Assembly (NCBI GenBank): GCA_003194525.1
Contig: NBIV01000042.1
Coordinates: 62,001 to 126,000 of the forward strand
Source of the DNA: Gracilariopsis chorda
Lineage: Eukaryota; Rhodophyta; Florideophyceae; Gracilariales; Gracilariaceae
DNA: 64,000 bases
Direction of reading: 5' to 3'
Shown here: piece by piece, positions 35,023 through 46,873 of the stretch
How positions within the stretch are numbered: position 1 is the first letter of the stretch
Layout: each line of letters starts with the position of its first letter
Program-made: the position numbers and the translations under genes
The notes under the pieces: generated by a model
Seen by the model: the letters and a program-made list of their open reading frames with translations, nothing else
Database searches by the model: none
Told to the model about the DNA's origin: nothing

Positions 35023-35363
35023 CTATGTGGATTGCTCTACACCGCTTACATAGATAAGCACATCTTTGTGGAAACGACTGTACTTCCAATTTTTTTGGGC
35101 TAGAAGGCTCGCGTGTAGGTTTCTTTGGAATGTAAAAGTCTGGATGTACACTATCACCAACATATTACAACATATTTTACTTGTAGCCACTTGCATTGAC
35201 TTGAAGAACGGAAAACGTTCACCTCTCATGATGCCATCTGTAGTATTTGAGGTTTCTAGAATGTTCACGTCATACAAGCTACCTGAAAAAAGGAACAAAA
35301 ACTGCCATATAAAAACAGAGTGTGCAATTGGTTCGAAAAATACCGAGGGAATTTCTTCCTTCC
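35023..35363 (-). pseudogene. Harbinger-type transposase fragment
   Basis: GSLYDVNILETSNTTDGIMRG parallels the PIF/Harbinger (DDE_Tnp_4) segment PGSxNDINxLxxS and the copy at 45236 (DSSSTIQGIMKGKFPPFF). Only the part around the second catalytic aspartate is readable. It is bounded on the right by the LTR of element C at 35364. It is a different copy from that at 44.5 kb. Confidence 0.55.
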
Positions 35364-36036
35364 TGTTAGTAACACACGTGGAATGTTTGAGAATGGTTGG
35401 AAGTCGATGGTGATGATCCGAGTTGAAGTTCCGAGCATCCATCGGGGTTTATATAGATGGTCTAGCCTTGTTTTATCAGTGGCACAAGTCTATGGGAAAT
35501 CGCCCGGGTTTAACGGCATTATACTTGGTCCTATCTTTGGCCTCCATATTTGGGTGGCTTACCTGGTTCAACGCCAGATCTAGCCGCTTGATGAACTGGC
35601 GAAATCCCCGGCTGATGACTTTTTCTATGACTTGGCAAGGATAAGCAACAGACAGGGTCTTGATGAACTGGCATAACCCAACATGCTCATGATGGCTTGG
35701 CACGGATCTCTTGGGAACGTTCTGTGACCGTTTGATCATTTCTGTACCATGTGAGGTGTTTGTCAACATTGTAAGTAGTAGGCAGCATGTATTTTGGAGC
35801 CAACTTTGTCCACGTGGTCGGTCGGGGCTTTTCTGCCATAAGCATGTTGTCGTGTCCTATTGACAGTATATCACAAAAGATTTCAACTCGGCTTTGAGGC
35901 CGGGTAGACAGTTCAAATAGGAAACCGATCTCCTCAGGAGATCGAGAAGAATAAAAATAGAAAGAATAGACACGTTAAAACTGATGCTGGAGCCAACAAT
36001 ACTCAAACAAAGGTAGGATAGTAACTAAATCTAACA
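35364..36036 (-). repeat. Element C 3' LTR (left)
   Basis: Starts TGTTAG and ends CTAACA. Colinear with 36690-37341 and 42955-43627. It contains the shared GGGTTTATATAG, a minus-strand TATA box, near 35446. Confidence 0.8.
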
Positions 36037-36060
36037 TCAATCTCCCCTAACAGTAGAGTC
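36037..36060 (-). other. Element C polypurine tract region
   Basis: The minus strand reads TTAGGGGAGATTGA just upstream of the 3' LTR start, a plausible plus-strand primer. Confidence 0.55.
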
Positions 36061-36572
36061 TATCCGACTGGTAAGTAGTCATAACGAAGATTTCCTTGGA
36101 GTCGCACAAACCCAGATTCCGGAGGAACTGGGAACTTGTTTTGTTGACAGTCATGTTGCAAGGTGAATGGCACTTGACTTTCATCCTCCAAGTGGTTTAA
36201 GGTTTCACCAATTTCCTCAGTAAAACTTCGTTCACCAGTGAGATGTCCGTCACGTGCGACTATGCAATAGACAAGATGCATCTCAAATGTATCGTCCAAA
36301 ATCGTCAGAATTCCGCAATCGTAGTCAAAAAAGAATTAAGAGCTGAAGTATGTCGTTTTCATCTGTGTAGAAAGGTCCATGATGTTGGGCGAATGAAAAG
36401 GATATATGACAGGCTGCCCAGCAAAGGCATGGCCTAATTGGTTCGATGCTAGTAATCTCACTCATCCAGCTATATAGTGATCTTTTACCAAGGTTCAGAT
36501 CGTTGTAGAATTCTCTTGCTCCTTGAATATAGGAGTTCTGATTTGTCATGAGGGTTGATTGATACTGAATGC
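36061..36572 (-). other. Element C 3' region after pol
   Basis: About 500 bp between the chromodomain end and the polypurine tract. Short minus-strand frames (for example 36060-36299, with SFTEEIGETLNHLEDESQV) look protein-like but match nothing I recognise. They could be a third gene of the element or captured sequence. Confidence 0.35.
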
Positions 36573-37510
36573 TTAGTTTCTTCTCGATAGGATTCGGTTC
36601 GCCTTCTTATACTGCTCGAGAAGTGCTTTGCAGTTCGTGAGGTCTTTCTCTTTCATCCAAGTGCTCTCATGACTTGGATATCCGGGCATTGTTAGGAACA
36701 GAGGTGCAGTGATTGAATTGGTTGGGAGTAGATGGTGATGATCTGAGTTAGAAGTTCGGAACATCCATCTGGGTTTATATAGAGTTTTTAGTCTAGTTCT
36801 ATCAGTGCCATTAGTCGATGAGAATTCGCCCAAGTTAAACGGTATGATGCTTGGTGTTCGTGCTGGCCTCCGTACGCGACTGGTTTACCGGGTTCAGTGC
36901 TAGATCTAGTCATTTGATGACTTGGCAACTTCCATCAATGCTGATGACTTGTCATCAGACAAGGTATTGATGATCTGGCATGACTCCAGGGTGCCAGTGA
37001 TGACTTGGCACAACTCCCTCGGGAATTATCCATGCACGTTCGATCCCTGCTGTACCGTGTGAAGTTTCTGTCAACGTTGTGAGTAGTTGACAACGTGGAA
37101 TTTAGAGCCAATATGTCCACGTGGTCAACCAAGACTTCTTTGAAATGAATATGTAGTCATGTCATATTGACAGGGTGTCACAAAGATGTCAACTCGGCTT
37201 TGAGGCCAGTTTGGTATGGCAATTGGGTAACATATTTCTTCAGCAGATCGAGTAGAATACAACTAGCTGGTTTGTGCACGTTAGAAATGATGCTAGAGCC
37301 AACTATACTCAAAGAAAGGTAAATAATAACTACTTTTAACAGCCATTTGGCGAGAAATTCAAATCCTCTGGCCCGTTTTCTGTGTTTGACAATGCATTCT
37401 ATTTCATACTCATCTGTCCCATCCTTCACGGTTACTGGGGTTGGATCAGCTGGCTCTGGGCGAATTGACTTGTCTTCTCGGTATGATTTAAGAACACTCA
37501 CGTGGAACAC
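36573..37510 (-). pseudogene. Element C chromodomain, interrupted by a solo LTR
   Basis: The right piece (37342-37510) starts FHVSVLKSYREDKS and carries the first chromodomain strand region (EYEIECIVKHRKRARG). The left piece (36573-36689) carries the second half (GYPSHESTWMKEKDLTNCK, ALLEQYKKAN). Between them sits the LTR 36690-37341. Fossil. Confidence 0.75.
36690..37341 (-). repeat. Solo LTR of the element C family, nested in C
   Basis: 652 bp, TGTTAG to TTAACA, similar along its length to both C LTRs. It is flanked by GGCAT and GCCAT, which read on the minus strand as ATGGC before and ATGCC after it: a 5-bp target duplication with one change. It arose by insertion and LTR-LTR recombination within the chromodomain sequence. 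Confidence 0.75.
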
Positions 37511-37519
37511 ATCATGAAT

Positions 37520-38500
37520 CTTTGAATTCAGTGTATGGCTTCAGTCTAGACGAAATGTTACTGGGCCAAATTTTTCTATGATCTTGAATGGCCCGCAGTA
37601 TCGGACTCGCAGCTTGGAATTCTTCTCCATGTGGTCCGCATTGAGGGTTTTCGTGGACAACATGACTTTTTGACCCACTTTTAATGTGTGAGGGGATCGA
37701 TTCTTGTCGGTGTATGACTTAGAGTAACGATGATGTCTTTCAATGTGTGTTCTTGCTTCTTTTTATGCTTGCTTCATGCGCTCTATTAACTTCAGAGCTG
37801 CATCATTCTCTGAGATGATAGTATCCAGCGGTAGTACTCTTGGGAGGTCACCATACGTTAGGAGGACTGGTGCAAAAATCGTAGTGGAGTTCTCTGACGA
37901 GTTATATGTGACTTTGACCTCTTTGAGGTACTCATCCTAATTGGATTGCTTGAGATTGACGTATAATGTAATCATTTCTTCGATTTTCCTGTTCATTATC
38001 TCGGTTTGACCATCTGTTTGGAGATGATATGCTGTTGAAGTTCTTATCTTGGTGCCAATGAGACGAAATAATTCTTACCAAAATATGCTCACAAACGTCT
38101 TGTCCCTGTGGGAGATAAGAACTTAGGAAAGTCCACGACCCTGGTCTATGGGTATAAAATATAGTTTTGCAGTGTGCACGGCAGTGATGTCCAATGTAGT
38201 TGGATTGACTCTGATCAAATTTGATAAGGGGTCTACTACTACGTACAATGCACTGTTATCAGTTTTCGATTTAGGAAGCGGTTTGATGAATTCCACTGCA
38301 ATCTGTGCCCACTTCCCTTTCGGCAGAAGTAATGGTTGTAGCTGAACCTGTGGTTCTATGGTTCGTTATTTAGTTTCTTGGTATATCAGACATGAATCGA
38401 CGTATTCTTTAATCGTTTGGCGTAAAGCTTTCCAGTGGTATAGCCTCCGAATGTTCTCCTATCTCTTTTTGAATGCTAGGCGTCCTGAAACAGGTTGATC
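37520..38500 (-). pseudogene. Element C integrase remnant
   Basis: Minus-strand frames retain the post-core beta domain and parts of the DDE core, in the position expected between RNase H (38.5 kb) and the chromodomain. The sequence is much broken; recognition rests mainly on position and short matches. Confidence 0.5.
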
Positions 38501-38526
38501 GTGGTGGTCTTGTAGTATCTTCAATC

Positions 38527-39263
38527 TTACTTGGCCTTTCGGTACGCACAGTTGTCTTTTCTTTCTTTATACAAGAATCCGTATCGTTTGTGAAAAGGGC
38601 CTTTTGGACACTTGCATAAGTTTTTAAACTCTTTGTCGTTTAGATATCCATTGATGAATGCGCGCATGTCTTTTTTGGATACTTCAACAAGCTGGGGTAC
38701 CCCATTGACTTTGGAAGTTCTGAAAACTGCTACCTGAAGTAGTGACGGGTTTATCACTTCAATATTTTCAGCATGTTTTGGGTATCTTGAAAGCGCATCT
38801 GCGACAACGTTGGATTTCCCTTTGATCGTCTGAAAAGAAGAGTCAAATTCCACGATTTTTTTAGCCACCCGACCTGTCATTGACATAGGTTCGGTTGACA
38901 TTCAAGATAATTCAAAAGGTATTGTTCTGTACATACTGCAAAATTTTAGCCATGAAAATACACTCTCCATACTCTTAGTGTGTCTATGATACCCAAGACC
39001 TCGCTGTCATGGGCGGCATATTGTTGTTCTGCTGCGTTCAATGTTCTTCACGAAAATGCTGCAGGTCGTTTAACATTATTTTCGATCTGTTCCATGAGAG
39101 CTCCAATGGCATATTGACAAGCGTCGGTTGTAACGATAATGGGTAGTTTTGGGTTAAATGTTCTAAGTACTGGGGTTCTCGTTATATTTTTCTTCAGAGA
39201 CTCAACACTCTCAATTTTTTCTTGATTCCATTCAAACTCGGATTTTCCGCATAGTTTGGTCAA
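38527..39263 (-). pseudogene. Element C RNase H and integrase zinc region
   Basis: TPVLRTFNPKLPIIVTTDACQ, followed by YAIGALMEQ, is the RNase H start with its catalytic aspartate. VEFDSSFQTIKGKSNVVADALSRYP-type residues mark its end. Charged, partly diverged sequence leading to the integrase zinc region follows. Confidence 0.75.
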
Positions 39264-39499
39264 ACGTTTTGATATTGCGGAACAGTTCTTAAAAATAATT
39301 CAGTAGTAGTTTACTAAATCCAGAAATGCCTGGACGTCGCTTTTGTTTTTCGGTGTGCGCCAATTCAACATTGCATCAACTTTCTGAGCCTCGACGGATA
39401 GACATTCTGCACTCATAATTGGTCCTACGTATTCGACTTTTTGTTCATCAACTCACATCTTGAAAGCTTCCCATAAAGTATATGCTCATGCACTTTGTC

Positions 39500-40000
39500 A
39501 ATTATACATCTGAGATGCTTGATGTGTTCCTTTTCCATTATAATATAAATAAAAATGTCATCTAGATATCATAGGACGAACGTATCTAAGTACTCTCGTT
39601 ATAAGCTATTTATCAGGCTCATGAACGACGCTGGCGCGTTGGTAAGACCGAGGGGAAGTACAAGGAACTCAAAGTGACCATATCTTGTACGAAATGCTGT
39701 TCTAGGAACCACCTGTTCGGAAAGCCTTACTTGATGATAACCTGAACGGAGATCTATTCTCAGGAATACTCTAGCTCCACTTAACTGATGGAATATGTCA
39801 GAAAGCCTGGGTATGCCATAGCTGTTCTTCACCGTTAGTTTGTTCAAGCCTCGGTAATCTATACATACCCTTAATGACCAATCTTTCTTCGCCACGAATA
39901 GTACGGGTGCACACCACGCTTAGTTGGATGAAACTCTTTTGAAGTAGTTCGTAATTTTGCTTACGTAGTTGTGTAAGCTCTCTATCCCACATTCGATATA
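39500..40000 (-). pseudogene. Element C reverse transcriptase
   Basis: [20 protein letters not shown], then [52 protein letters not shown] and the YLDD motif near 39560 identify Ty3/gypsy RT. Several breaks. Confidence 0.85.
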
Positions 40001-40112
40001 ATCCTTTCTTTAGTGGTGTAGAGTTGGGTAGTTGGTCTATGTTGAAGTCTTGTTCTCGTTTCGATGCTAGTCCTTTTGGGAGTTTATCGGTGAGCACATC
40101 TTTGTATTTGCT

Positions 40113-40620
40113 TTACAAAGATTGTAGGTCGGGGTCTTGTAATTTTGTTTCTACTGGTTCATTTCGTAGTCGTACAAGAACGGCAAATACTGGTAACTTC
40201 TTCTGGATATATTTCTTGATAGCGTTGATTGTTGTCATATTGTTGTTTCTTCTCCATGTAGGGTGACTGACAACTTGCTCATTTTCGGTGGGAAATGATA
40301 TGTCGTTTGTTTTATGGTTGACATCAGGGTTGTACTGGTGAAGCCCTTTTTCTCCAAGGATTGCGTCATATCCGTACAGAGGGCATAAGGCAAACAGTCT
40401 TTTCTCTTTGATTTGTCCCATTTTTAATGTGAAACTTTCTTTTTCAGGCCTCTCTAGGACGGTACTTGATCCATTCGCCATTTCTGCCTGGTGGTTCGTC
40501 TTGACTGTTGGAATTCCCAGGCGTTTAACAAAATATTTAGAAAGGTAGCTGATTTTGGATCCGTTATCAAGCAACGCTTTACATCTTTTCCGTTTACGCT
40601 TACTTACGGCATTAAAAGTT
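40113..40620 (-). pseudogene. Element C protease region
   Basis: LDNGSKISYLSKYFVKRLG matches the retropepsin active-site loop region, and YGYDAILGEKGL the C-terminal strand. Lies between gag and RT. Confidence 0.65.
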
Positions 40621-40733
40621 CTGGGGCTGGGGTTTCAAAGGTTGACGCGAGATATGATGTCAAAAGTCTGTATATCTTTTTATCTAATTTGGTACTCGAG
40701 TTCGGGTGTTCCGTGCGTTCTTTGGCCCTAATA

Positions 40734-42836
40734 TTAGTCTTGGAGATCTTGGTTGTTTGTATGGGTGCGGTGGTTTTGATTGGAACTAAAGACATGTCGG
40801 TCAGTTCCTATGGGAGTTTTTTGGCAACTGGGATCATTTGCCGTATGCCCTGGTCCTCTGCAACGGAAACAAAGTCCCTGCTTTTGGCAGTGTTCTGTGG
40901 TTTCCAGGGTAAGCTTCTCTAACTTCAAATTTCCAATTTTCATCGGTACGGATCCGTCAATCTGCCGGGGGCCGCCTGCCGATCTGCCAAACCTACTGGA
41001 GCCCCCTTCTCCATACGCTGATTCCACTCTTTCCGCATCCTTCATGGCATCCGTAACAGATTTGTATTCCTTGATACAAAGTTCTTTCCAAATGAAGGTC
41101 TTCAGACCTCTTTTGTATCGGTCTACCTGTTCTTCCATACTGATATTAGGAATATTTAGTATGATCTTCAAGAACTCTTCATTGTACTGCTGGACGTCTT
41201 TCATCTGTTTCCACTTGCTCAGCTTATCGCAAGCAAGTTCTTCTTTGTTCACTATTCTGAGGCGAGTCTCCAGACCATCAAAGAGTTCGTCGAGTTTGGT
41301 AAACTCCGTTCCATTTTTCACTTGGGCGAGCTACCACTCGTGAGCAGCTCCACTAATATAGCTGAGTGCTATGGGAAGTGCCTTCTTGTTTGAAGTTCCT
41401 TCAAGATAGTTTCGGACGTAGGTGATCCAGCTATCAATATTCTGCTTTTTAGTAAACAAAGGAGGCTTATTGAACTTTGGAGCAGACGAAGATTCGCCTT
41501 TATAGCTAAGAAGGAGGGTAAGAGCAGACTCGAGCGATGTCATCTTCTGTTCGGCTTCTCTTTCGAGTCTTTCCATTCTCCCACGTGTAGTTTCCATCAC
41601 AAGTCCGAGGTTTTTGATGATTTAAATTGCACGAGACTGTGGAGAGGGCGCGGCATTGTCTGGGGTGACAGAAACTGCTTGGAATCAAGTAAAACAGGAA
41701 ACCCTTGCCAAATGGGTCGAATTATTGTGCCAATAAACTGGATCTTGGTAATTGTAATACCGATTTTTTCGGAACCTTGCCAGAATAAAAACGTAAGATG
41801 TGACCAAGTGATTTCAGGCTGCAAATCGGAATTTCGATGTCTCGGGTTCGAATCCCTTCGCTGTAAGAACGTGGACGTGTATCGGAGTGGCTAAAGTAGA
41901 GTTTCTTTAGTCCAGTTCACCAGAGGTCAAGATATTGGGAAGATAGTAAGACCTGTACGGCTACTTCTCCGTTAACAAAGAGTGGTAATCGTGCTGGAGC
42001 AGGAGCTCGAACACAGTCACAAACGGTATGTTAAAGGGTAAGACGACCAATTTTTATTTTTTCACAAAATTGTGCTTACTGGCTAACAACGGCCATTGAA
42101 GTATGTCTGTTGACTTTTTTGTTCTTTTTCATCAGCCAATCGATGCTTCTTATCCTTGCAGTGGGCTTCGTAATGCTTTCAATTGTTAAACAAGGGTATA
42201 CGGCAAATATAACAACCAGGCAGTGACGTTTTCGACAACACTTTTTTCTTTTGTTTGGTACCGTGAGGGTGTTTTTCGAGTTATGGGCGGCTCTTCAAGC
42301 GTAAAGTGCAGTCTTCACACATGGATATATGAAGGCTAAGTCGAAGTTTATGCTTCCTCTGGTTCCGGATGCGATCGTTTGTCACACGGTAAAGGTTGAT
42401 GTTTCCCGTGTCACTGATCGGCAGGACACGATGACGGTTTCTGATTGGATGACTCGTACACTTGAAAAATTCGTTCCAAGACCGTGTGGACTCTTTCAGG
42501 TTTGTCCACAACAGTTGTTTCTTTTCGTTATTCCGGGGCTTCTGGAGTGTTGTTAAATGGCTCTGGAGATGGTGGTTGACTCCGAGGTATCCGTGGTTCA
42601 AGCGAAACGAGGTTATCGAATGGTTCGGTTGACGGCGTCCGGCGTTCGAAGGAGAGGTTGTGGTCAGCTATGTGGGTTCTAAGGTCGGCGAGGTCCACGG
42701 TGGCAGTGGCGGCGATGTTGAAGGTGGTTCGGAGGATATGTCGGTGTTGGTGTACACCGACGGCGAAGGCGGTGGTAACCTGGGTCAGAGTAATGAGCTC
42801 ACTGGAACACACAATTGGCCAGAAATCAACAGTCAC
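40734..42836 (-). pseudogene. Element C gag remnant
   Basis: The helical capsid-like part has LFDGLETRLRIVNKEELACD and YNEEFLKIILNIPNISMEEQ. It ends with a cysteine knuckle, CFRCRGPGHTANDPSC (C-x2-C-x4-H-x6-C, slightly off the usual spacing). A proline-rich N-terminal region lies near 42.5-42.8 kb. The stretch 41.66-42.28 kb, including a tRNA-like segment, may be a later insertion. Confidence 0.7.
41794..41865 (+). repeat. tRNA-like segment, possible tRNA-derived SINE head
   Basis: A-box-like TGACCAAGTG at 41801 and a perfect B box GGTTCGAATCC at 41845 have normal tRNA spacing. Folded as a 72-nt tRNA, it gives a T-loop, a U33 and a pairable but imperfect anticodon stem. The acceptor and D stems are poor, so a working tRNA is unlikely. 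It lies within the gag region of element C. A SINE or tRNA-gene remnant is the best reading. Confidence 0.45.
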
Positions 42837-42936
42837 TATGATCTGGATCTCTGTGGCTCATCCGTAATTCAGGAATTTTGTGTAGCAAAATACACCAAGG
42901 CTAGATGGCCACCACTTAAAGCTAAGCGCAGTACGA

Positions 42937-42954
42937 GCTTGCGAATGCTACCAA
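42937..42954 (-). other. Element C primer-binding site
   Basis: The minus strand reads TTGGTAGCATTCGCAAGC directly after the right (5') LTR. TGGTAGC suits the 3' TGCTACCA of an initiator-methionine-like tRNA. Confidence 0.6.
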
Positions 42955-43627
42955 TGTTAGGAAAAGAGTTGCAATGATTGAGAATGGTTGGAAGTCGATG
43001 GTGATGATCCGACTTGAAATATGGAGCATCGATCGGGGTTTATATAGAAGGTTTAACCTAGTTCTCTCAGTGCCACTAGTCAATGAGAAATCGTCCTTGT
43101 TTAACGGCATTATGCTTGGTCTTCTCGTTGGCCTCCATATATGCGTGTTTTACCGGGTTTAATTCCAGACCTATCAGTTTGACGACTTGGCAAAATCCCC
43201 AGCTGATGACTTGTTATATGACTTGGCAAAAATCAGCAACAGACAGTGTCTTGATGATCTGGAATGACCCCAAAGTGGTCATGATGAATGGGCACGGATC
43301 TCTCGGGAACCTTCTATGACCGTTTGATCATTGCTGTGCCATGCGGGACGTTTGCCGACGTTGTGAGTAGTATTTAACGCGTACTTTAGAGCCAGATGTG
43401 TGCTCGTGGTCGGTCATGACTTTTCTGAAATTAGCATGTTGTCGTGTCATATTGACAGTATGTCACAAAAGGTGTCAACTCGGCTTTGAGGCCAGAGAGA
43501 CATGTCAAATACATAACTGATCTCTTCAAGAGATCGAGTAGAATGAAAATAGGAAAAGAAGACACGTTAGAACTGATGCTGGAGCCCACTATACTCAAGC
43601 AAACTAGTTAATTAACTAATTCTAACG
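42955..43627 (-). repeat. Element C 5' LTR (right)
   Basis: Colinear with the left LTR, TGTTAG start. The minus-strand TATA box CTATATAAACCCC lies at 43035-43047. Confidence 0.8.
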
Positions 43628-44519
43628 TTCGCCTACAAAACGAATGCTTTCTAGCAAATGCATCAAATAGAGCCACAGAGGCCACGAGGCGAGCAAAAAT
43701 CTGCAGAGAAACAAAAATATGATGCACTGTGCGCAACAAAACGAAATAAGCTTCAATAATATTGGCGTTGACGTAAACGCAAGCGCCAGCCCAGCGGCTG
43801 AGCTTTTTGGCCGATTTTTAGCGGAGTACAGGAGCAGCGTGCTCGGTTCAAACATAAAAACTAATTTTTCTTAGCTCCCACCCATAGGGTCAACAAAATC
43901 CCTGCCCACGGGGAGTACTGGGCAGCCAAAAATCATAAATAAAGGCTTTTGTTCGTCTTGTAGTATTAGTGGAGACCAGGCTTTGAATTGTCGTGAGGGA
44001 TTTGGATAAGCTCTTAATGAAGAGTTAATTTGGAAATTCCTTGGTTTCAAAAACTACTTTGCAAACGTTAGTTTGCGATAGTTTCGTCGTTTTCAGAGTC
44101 CTTGCTGAAAACTTTTGGCATATTTGCAAGGAGCTGATGGCTTGTATTAAGGCACGTCCATCCAGCTCTCGAATGTCTTCACAGTTGCGGTGAGTTGTCC
44201 AGTGGCGACGATGATCAAGTCGCGTGTTTTACTCATGACCCACCTATTCTTCTCGAAGTGGTTCAATTACGTCTCCAGTTTTTTGACATCCATCGCCACG
44301 GTGGAGATGGCCTAAGGCCATCACCAACGCTTTGGTGGATGATAAAAAACTGAAAGATAATTGAACAACTTGGAGAGATATAACCGGCTGATAAAAAAAA
44401 AGAAAGGGATTGATGCTCATCTACAGTAGACGTCCCACCACACTGCTCTAACCAAACAGAGCGTCATGCTTGTTTCAAAACGAACAGAGCTTCGTCGTTC
44501 TCAGAGTTGTCGCTGAATC
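43628..44519. other. No gene; small palindrome at 44306
   Basis: No recognisable coding sequence. GATGGCCTAAGGCCATC at 44306-44322 is a 17-bp palindrome in front of the Harbinger transposase and might mark a transposon end. I could not pair it with a matching right end. Confidence 0.4.
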
Positions 44520-45813
44520 ATGCAGTCTCTGTTCAGCGACGACTCTGACGATGATGAAATAGTCACACATGCGCTTCCCTTTGCCCAAGACATCCTGCAG
44601 CCCAGTAGACCTCCTGTAGGTTCTACTGCTTGGCAGTCTCCAAAACGTGGGTGTAACGCTCAAATCAACGCATTGTCAGAGATAACTTTGCAAACACCAG
44701 CACATACTCCGACAAAAAATCTGAGCGACGCATTTGAATATCCCGCTCTTTGTCTAGCAAAGTATACCAAGTGCGTAACGGGCAGAGTACCTTTAAAAAA
44801 AGAAGAGACAATTTGGGCAAGGAAGAAGTGCATTCAGTGCAACGAATCTTGACTGCTTTTCGCTTCCTTTCACTTGGGAATTTCGGCCCATAGTTTAGAT
44901 TAGTGTTGCGCTATGAGTAAAACTTCAGTTATGGTATCAATGAAAGAAGTTTGTAGCGTGCTGCTTGATTCATTTGGGAAGGAATACTTGTGTCAACCGA
45001 GGAATGAAGGTCTTGTCAGAATTATGACACGCTACGCTAGCAAAGAATACCCAGGATGCATTGGAAGTTTAGAACGACAGCATTGGAGATGTAAGAACTG
45101 CCCGATGTCAATGGCTGGAATGTTTAGTGGCAAGGAAAGAAAACATACTGTTGTTTTAGAAGCAATTGCGGCTCTGAAATATGGATATGGCATCTGGCGT
45201 TAGAGTTCCCTGGTAGTCTTAACGAAATAAACACATTGGATTCGTCTAGTACTATTCAAGGCATAATGAAAGGAAAATTCCCTCCGTTCTTTAAGTACAA
45301 AATGAACAACAAAGAGAGCACCATTTCGTACTACTTAGGGCATGGAATTTACCCCAATTTGCACCTTATTCAGGCATCTATAAGGGATCTATCCACCAGA
45401 GAAGAAAAAAGTACGCATGCTTTCAGGAGGGAACAAGAGAGGATATGGAAAGAGCATTTGGGATTTTAGTGCAGCGCTTTAACCTACTTGATAGGGGTGC
45501 GAGGTTATAGAGCAGAGCACAGAGGAAGTTCATAGTGAATGATTGCGTTTGTAACCACAATATCATGGCAGAGGAAAGGTGCGATGGCTTGGTTGTTGGA
45601 GAGGTACAGTGTGTTGATCCAGAGTTTGTATTTAACATAGAAGGGGGAACTTTTACTTGGTGTGAAAATCTACAGAAAGATGTTACCTACACGCTGCAGA
45701 ACAGCTTTGTGGATCTCATGAGCAAGAGAGAGATGGACCTAATGGACAGCGTAGGTCATATTGCTCTGAAGAGTGACTTAATACAGCAAATTTGGCAGTT
45801 CAGTTTCGGGTGA
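44520..45813 (+). pseudogene. PIF/Harbinger-type transposase pseudogene
   Basis: The acidic N-terminus MQSLFSDDSDDDEIV is followed by a helical region and the DDE_Tnp_4 core: YPGCIGSLERQHWRCKNCP, GKERKHTVVLEAIA, DSSSTIQGIMKGKFPPFF, YYLGHGIYPNLHLIQAS and an ERIWKEHLGF segment near the third acidic residue. The C-terminal VNDCVCNHNIMAEE parallels the usual CVILHNMMVEE. The readable pieces (44520-44852, 44913-45203, 45236-45469, 45535-45813) are in different frames with stops between them, so it is dead. The first catalytic Asp position holds Glu (SLERQHW against the usual SIDCMHW). Confidence 0.85.
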
Positions 45814-45926
45814 AAAGCTTCAATTCCGAATTGCGATTGTAAAGTCCGTAGCAAAGTTCCCGACGAGCGAAGCAAGGATGGTGCTTTGCAAAGGACGCGA
45901 TTCCCGATATGAAAGTCTTTTACCAT

Positions 45927-46154
45927 TTAATTGATGGCTAAAGCGTCCCAGGCAGTACAGTCGTCTGCCGTTAAGATATTGAGTTGAGTCCTATCCTTCA
46001 AAACGCTGTCTTCTACATCCTTCTTCCGCTCGTTTGCGGTACTTACTGCAGTTTGCGCATCGATGGTGCTAGGTCCTGAACTGTCTTCATTTACAACCAA
46101 TATCTCCTGCTCAACAGTGCCTTTCAACCCGTGGTACAACCAATCGGGTCTCAA
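45927..46154 (-). CDS. Short hypothetical reading frame
   Basis: 75 codons, hydrophilic, with a protein-like end (STANERKKDVEDSVLKDRTQ, LNILTADDCTAWDALAIN). No family is recognised. It lies just downstream of the Harbinger transposase on the opposite strand and could be a remnant of the transposon's accessory gene. 46155-46675 beyond it shows no gene. Confidence 0.25.
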   Translation of the reverse strand: MRPDWLYHGLKGTVEQEILVVNEDSSGPSTIDAQTAVSTANERKKDVEDSVLKDRTQLNILTADDCTAWDALAIN

Positions 46155-46873
46155 GTACCAGCGGGGTAGTTTGTTTGGACAGCATTTGGCGAGAGCGCGA
46201 CGAGGGCTCGATCTGAAGGGTGGAAGTTGGATAACAGAATGCGTGTGGCATCAATAAACCACTAAGCGCGCAAGATATCCAGGCGGGCCTACCGTAACCA
46301 TTTGGTAGTGTTGGCGGTACGGCGCACACAAGTTCGTCGGTGCTTTCGCGATGCTAGTTTGGCATTCAAAAGGCAAAGAATTAAAATGAACAAATAACTA
46401 CTCATCAAACCCAGTTTTGAGTGAATCAAATTTCTCAAAATAATTCCATACATAGCACAGAGCTAGTTTGCTTGGGACAAAAGACTAGCAGTATAATAGA
46501 AATTTCCCAGTTTCTTTGGAGGTAAAACTAGCGCCAGACTCCACTAATACCTACACCCTCAGGTGCACGTGGAATTCAAATCTTACTGGTCCTGAGCGAG
46601 TGCCCCTTCAAATAGCAAAATAGATTAGAAAGAATAGATAGAATAGATACATAGCGTTTACATAACCAAATATCTTTGGCTTTCTATCACACGTCGCCCG
46701 ACCTGCTCCCTGCATCGCATGCTCTACCCCACGCCCTACGAAAAGACGCTCTGCATCACGTGCATCACCTTATCTACGTGCGCCATAATATTACGCTCCC
46801 CGATATCCCACTCCGCCACCACCCTCCCTTCTCTGTTTCCGAGCATCCCGTACTCCGTTCTCCTTCCCCCGCC

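Larger units (their letters stand above)
35364..43627 (-). mobile_element. Element C: Ty3/gypsy chromodomain retrotransposon
   Basis: Minus-strand gag, protease, RT, RNase H, integrase and chromodomain lie between two ~673-bp LTRs with TGTTAG and CTAACA-type ends. A primer-binding site adjoins the right LTR and a polypurine tract adjoins the left one. A TATA box lies on the minus strand of each LTR. No clear target duplication remains. The element is old, with some twenty or more breaks, and it carries a nested solo LTR of its own family plus a tRNA-like segment. It belongs to a different lineage from A, B and D. Confidence 0.85.

Noticed and set aside
41794-41865. Functional tRNA gene
   Set aside because: The acceptor and D stems have several mismatches. 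Only the A/B boxes and the T-loop are good.
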